DNA of 15,193 nt from Pseudomonadota bacterium (GTDB taxonomy: Bacteria > Pseudomonadota > Alphaproteobacteria > Acetobacterales > Acetobacteraceae), in contig JAJZVS010000036.1 in the NCBI GenBank assembly GCA_021845555.1, positions 1 to 15,193 on the forward strand, read 5' to 3'. The translations under genes were made by a program, and so were the position numbers. The number at the start of each line of letters is the position of its first letter. Position 1 is the stretch's first letter. Below are positions 13,943-15,193 of the stretch, one piece after another. Under the pieces are notes generated by a model. That model saw only the letters and a list, made by a program, of their open reading frames with translations. It did no database searches and had not been told where the DNA came from.

Positions 13943-14941
13943 ATGGAGACACGTTCGTTCGGCCGCACCGGGATCACGGTCTCGGTCCTGGGTTTCGGCT
14001 GCGGCGCAGTGGGCGGGCTGATGGTCCGCGGCACGCCCCAGGACCAGGAACGCGCGGTGGCCCGCGCGCTGGACGCCGGCGTGACGTATTTCGATACCGC
14101 GCCGCAATACGGCGACGGGCAATCGGAAACCAATATCGGCCGGGTACTGGCAAAGCTGCGTCCCGCCGGCATCACGCTCGGCACCAAGGTGCGGCTGCGC
14201 GATGCCGACAAGGCCGACATCGGCGCCGCGATCGCCGCCTCGCTGGAGGCAAGCCTGCGGCGGATGGGCCGCGAGAACGTCGATCTGCTGCAACTGCACA
14301 ACCCGATCACCACGGCGGACGCGCCCGCCGCGATCGCCGCCGACGTCGTGCTGGGCGAGGTGATCCCCGCGTTCGAGCGGCTGCGGGCGGCCGGCAAGAT
14401 CCGCTTCTTCGGCATCACCGCGATCGGCGAGACCACGGCGCTGCACCGCGTGATCGACACCGGCCGGCTGCACAGCGGCCAGGTCAGCTACAACCTGCTG
14501 AACCCGAGCGCCGGCGGGGTACTGCCGCCGGCCTATCCCGCGCAGGACTACGGGCTTCTGCTCGACCGGATGGCCAAGGCCGGGATGGGGGCGATCGGCA
14601 TCCGCGTGCTCGCCGGCGGGGCGCTCAGCGGGGAAGCGGCGCGCCATCCGATCGCCAGCCCGCCGCCCGAACCGATCGGCTCGGCCGGGAACTACGACGC
14701 CGACCTCGCCCGCGCGCGCCGGCTCCTACCGCTGGTGCGGGAGGGATACGCCGACACGCTGGCCGAGGCGGCAGTGCGCTTCGCCCTCTCCCACCCCGCG
14801 ATGGGCACGATCCTGGTCGGGATCGCCACGCCGGAACAGTTCGAGCAGGCACTGGCCGCGGTCGCCAAGGGCAAGCTGCCGCCGGAAGCGCTGGCGCGCG
14901 CGGCGGCGTTGCAGGCGGCGTTCGCCGGTGAGCCGCGCTGA
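13943..14941 (+). CDS. Aldo/keto reductase
   Basis: A 332-aa NADPH-dependent aldo/keto reductase with the full catalytic tetrad: D51 and Y56 (FDTAPQYGDG), K82 (LGTKVR) and H119 (LQLHNP). The C-terminal half has the nucleotide-binding loop region and the VGIATPEQFEQAL element typical of the family. GGGAG upstream gives a good ribosome site, and the gene follows the LLM oxidoreductase by 20 nt. Pairing of a flavin monooxygenase with a carbonyl reductase suggests stepwise oxidation and reduction of one substrate, which is inferred. It converges on the partial monooxygenase gene with a 12-nt gap. Confidence 0.93.
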   Translation: METRSFGRTGITVSVLGFGCGAVGGLMVRGTPQDQERAVARALDAGVTYFDTAPQYGDGQSETNIGRVLAKLRPAGITLGTKVRLRDADKADIGAAIAASLEASLRRMGRENVDLLQLHNPITTADAPAAIAADVVLGEVIPAFERLRAAGKIRFFGITAIGETTALHRVIDTGRLHSGQVSYNLLNPSAGGVLPPAYPAQDYGLLLDRMAKAGMGAIGIRVLAGGALSGEAARHPIASPPPEPIGSAGNYDADLARARRLLPLVREGYADTLAEAAVRFALSHPAMGTILVGIATPEQFEQALAAVAKGKLPPEALARAAALQAAFAGEPR

Positions 14942-14953
14942 GCCGCGCGCCGT

Positions 14954-15193
14954 TCAGCTGTAGCGGAACGTAGCGTCGTCGAGATCGGTCGCCGGAATCG
15001 CGTCCTTCTCGGTCCAGTAGTCCTGCGTGTGCGCCCATTCCGGCTTGTCGCCGCGTTTCGGCAGCAAGTGCATGCCGCGCAGCATGTAGCCGGGATTGAA
15101 GTTCTCCTCGTCGATCCAGGGGAGCAGCTTCATGTCCCGGTCTTCCGGCCGCAACGCCACCTCGACCCGGCGCGCGCCCTTCGCCCGCATGTG
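14954..15193 (-). CDS. Flavin-containing monooxygenase, C-terminal part (partial)
   Basis: The last 79 residues of a longer gene that continues past the right edge. The tail contains LLPWIDEENFNPGY, MHLLPKRGDKPEWAHTQDYW and PATDLDDATFRY, which match the C terminus of FAD-dependent monooxygenases of the FMO/Baeyer-Villiger type (EthA-like). The Rossmann motifs and the main catalytic region are outside the window, so the substrate class cannot be told. An in-frame ATG occurs at 15190 but is internal to the family. It is on the opposite strand to the LLM-aldo/keto reductase pair and converges on it. Confidence 0.8.
   Translation of the reverse strand, partial: HMRAKGARRVEVALRPEDRDMKLLPWIDEENFNPGYMLRGMHLLPKRGDKPEWAHTQDYWTEKDAIPATDLDDATFRYS

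Overview
The window is a GC-rich, gene-dense stretch of chromosome from an alphaproteobacterium, most likely Rhodospirillales and possibly Acetobacteraceae. The lineage call rests on a complete TrcR/DUF1013 cell-cycle regulator, two DUF465 (YdcH-type) small proteins, the codon bias and the purEK arrangement. Genus cannot be read from the sequence. No transposase, integrase, tRNA, rRNA or CRISPR array was found. No gene-free stretch exceeds 300 bases; the longest gap is about 260 bases, upstream of trcR.

Layout, left to right. The first bases hold the last codons of an ORF that ends just before a CoxE-type VWA protein (28-1389). A lipoprotein with two phospholipase D HKD motifs (1544-2920) converges on a NodB-type polysaccharide deacetylase (minus strand, to 2948). 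The deacetylase is head to head with a GST-like gene, and the two apparent start codons share one CCATGG palindrome. Next comes the most unusual locus, 4436-4732. A 23-codon ORF on the minus strand follows a Shine-Dalgarno sequence complementary to about 17 nt of the 16S rRNA 3' end, and is closed by a GC hairpin with a T tract. It diverges from an HxlR-family regulator whose promoter carries an operator-like palindrome.

The minus strand then carries a DUF465 gene, purE and purK, each pair overlapping by 1-4 nt, so probably one translationally coupled unit for the AIR-to-CAIR step of purine synthesis. A second, 57-aa DUF465 gene diverges from it. trcR follows on the minus strand, then a zeta-class GST / maleylacetoacetate isomerase gene (plus), a 13-bp tandem repeat, a DUF2189 membrane protein (minus) and a crotonase-fold protein (minus). 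A divergent promoter region leads to an unrecognised 430-aa protein with two long Ala/Gly-rich hydrophobic stretches. After a REP-like palindromic intergenic element there is a likely two-gene operon, an LLM flavin-dependent oxidoreductase and an aldo/keto reductase, which converges on the C-terminal end of a flavin-containing monooxygenase that runs off the right edge.

Most genes are housekeeping or general oxidoreductase functions. The parts that known families do not explain are the super-SD mini-gene with its divergent HxlR regulator, and the 430-aa protein.
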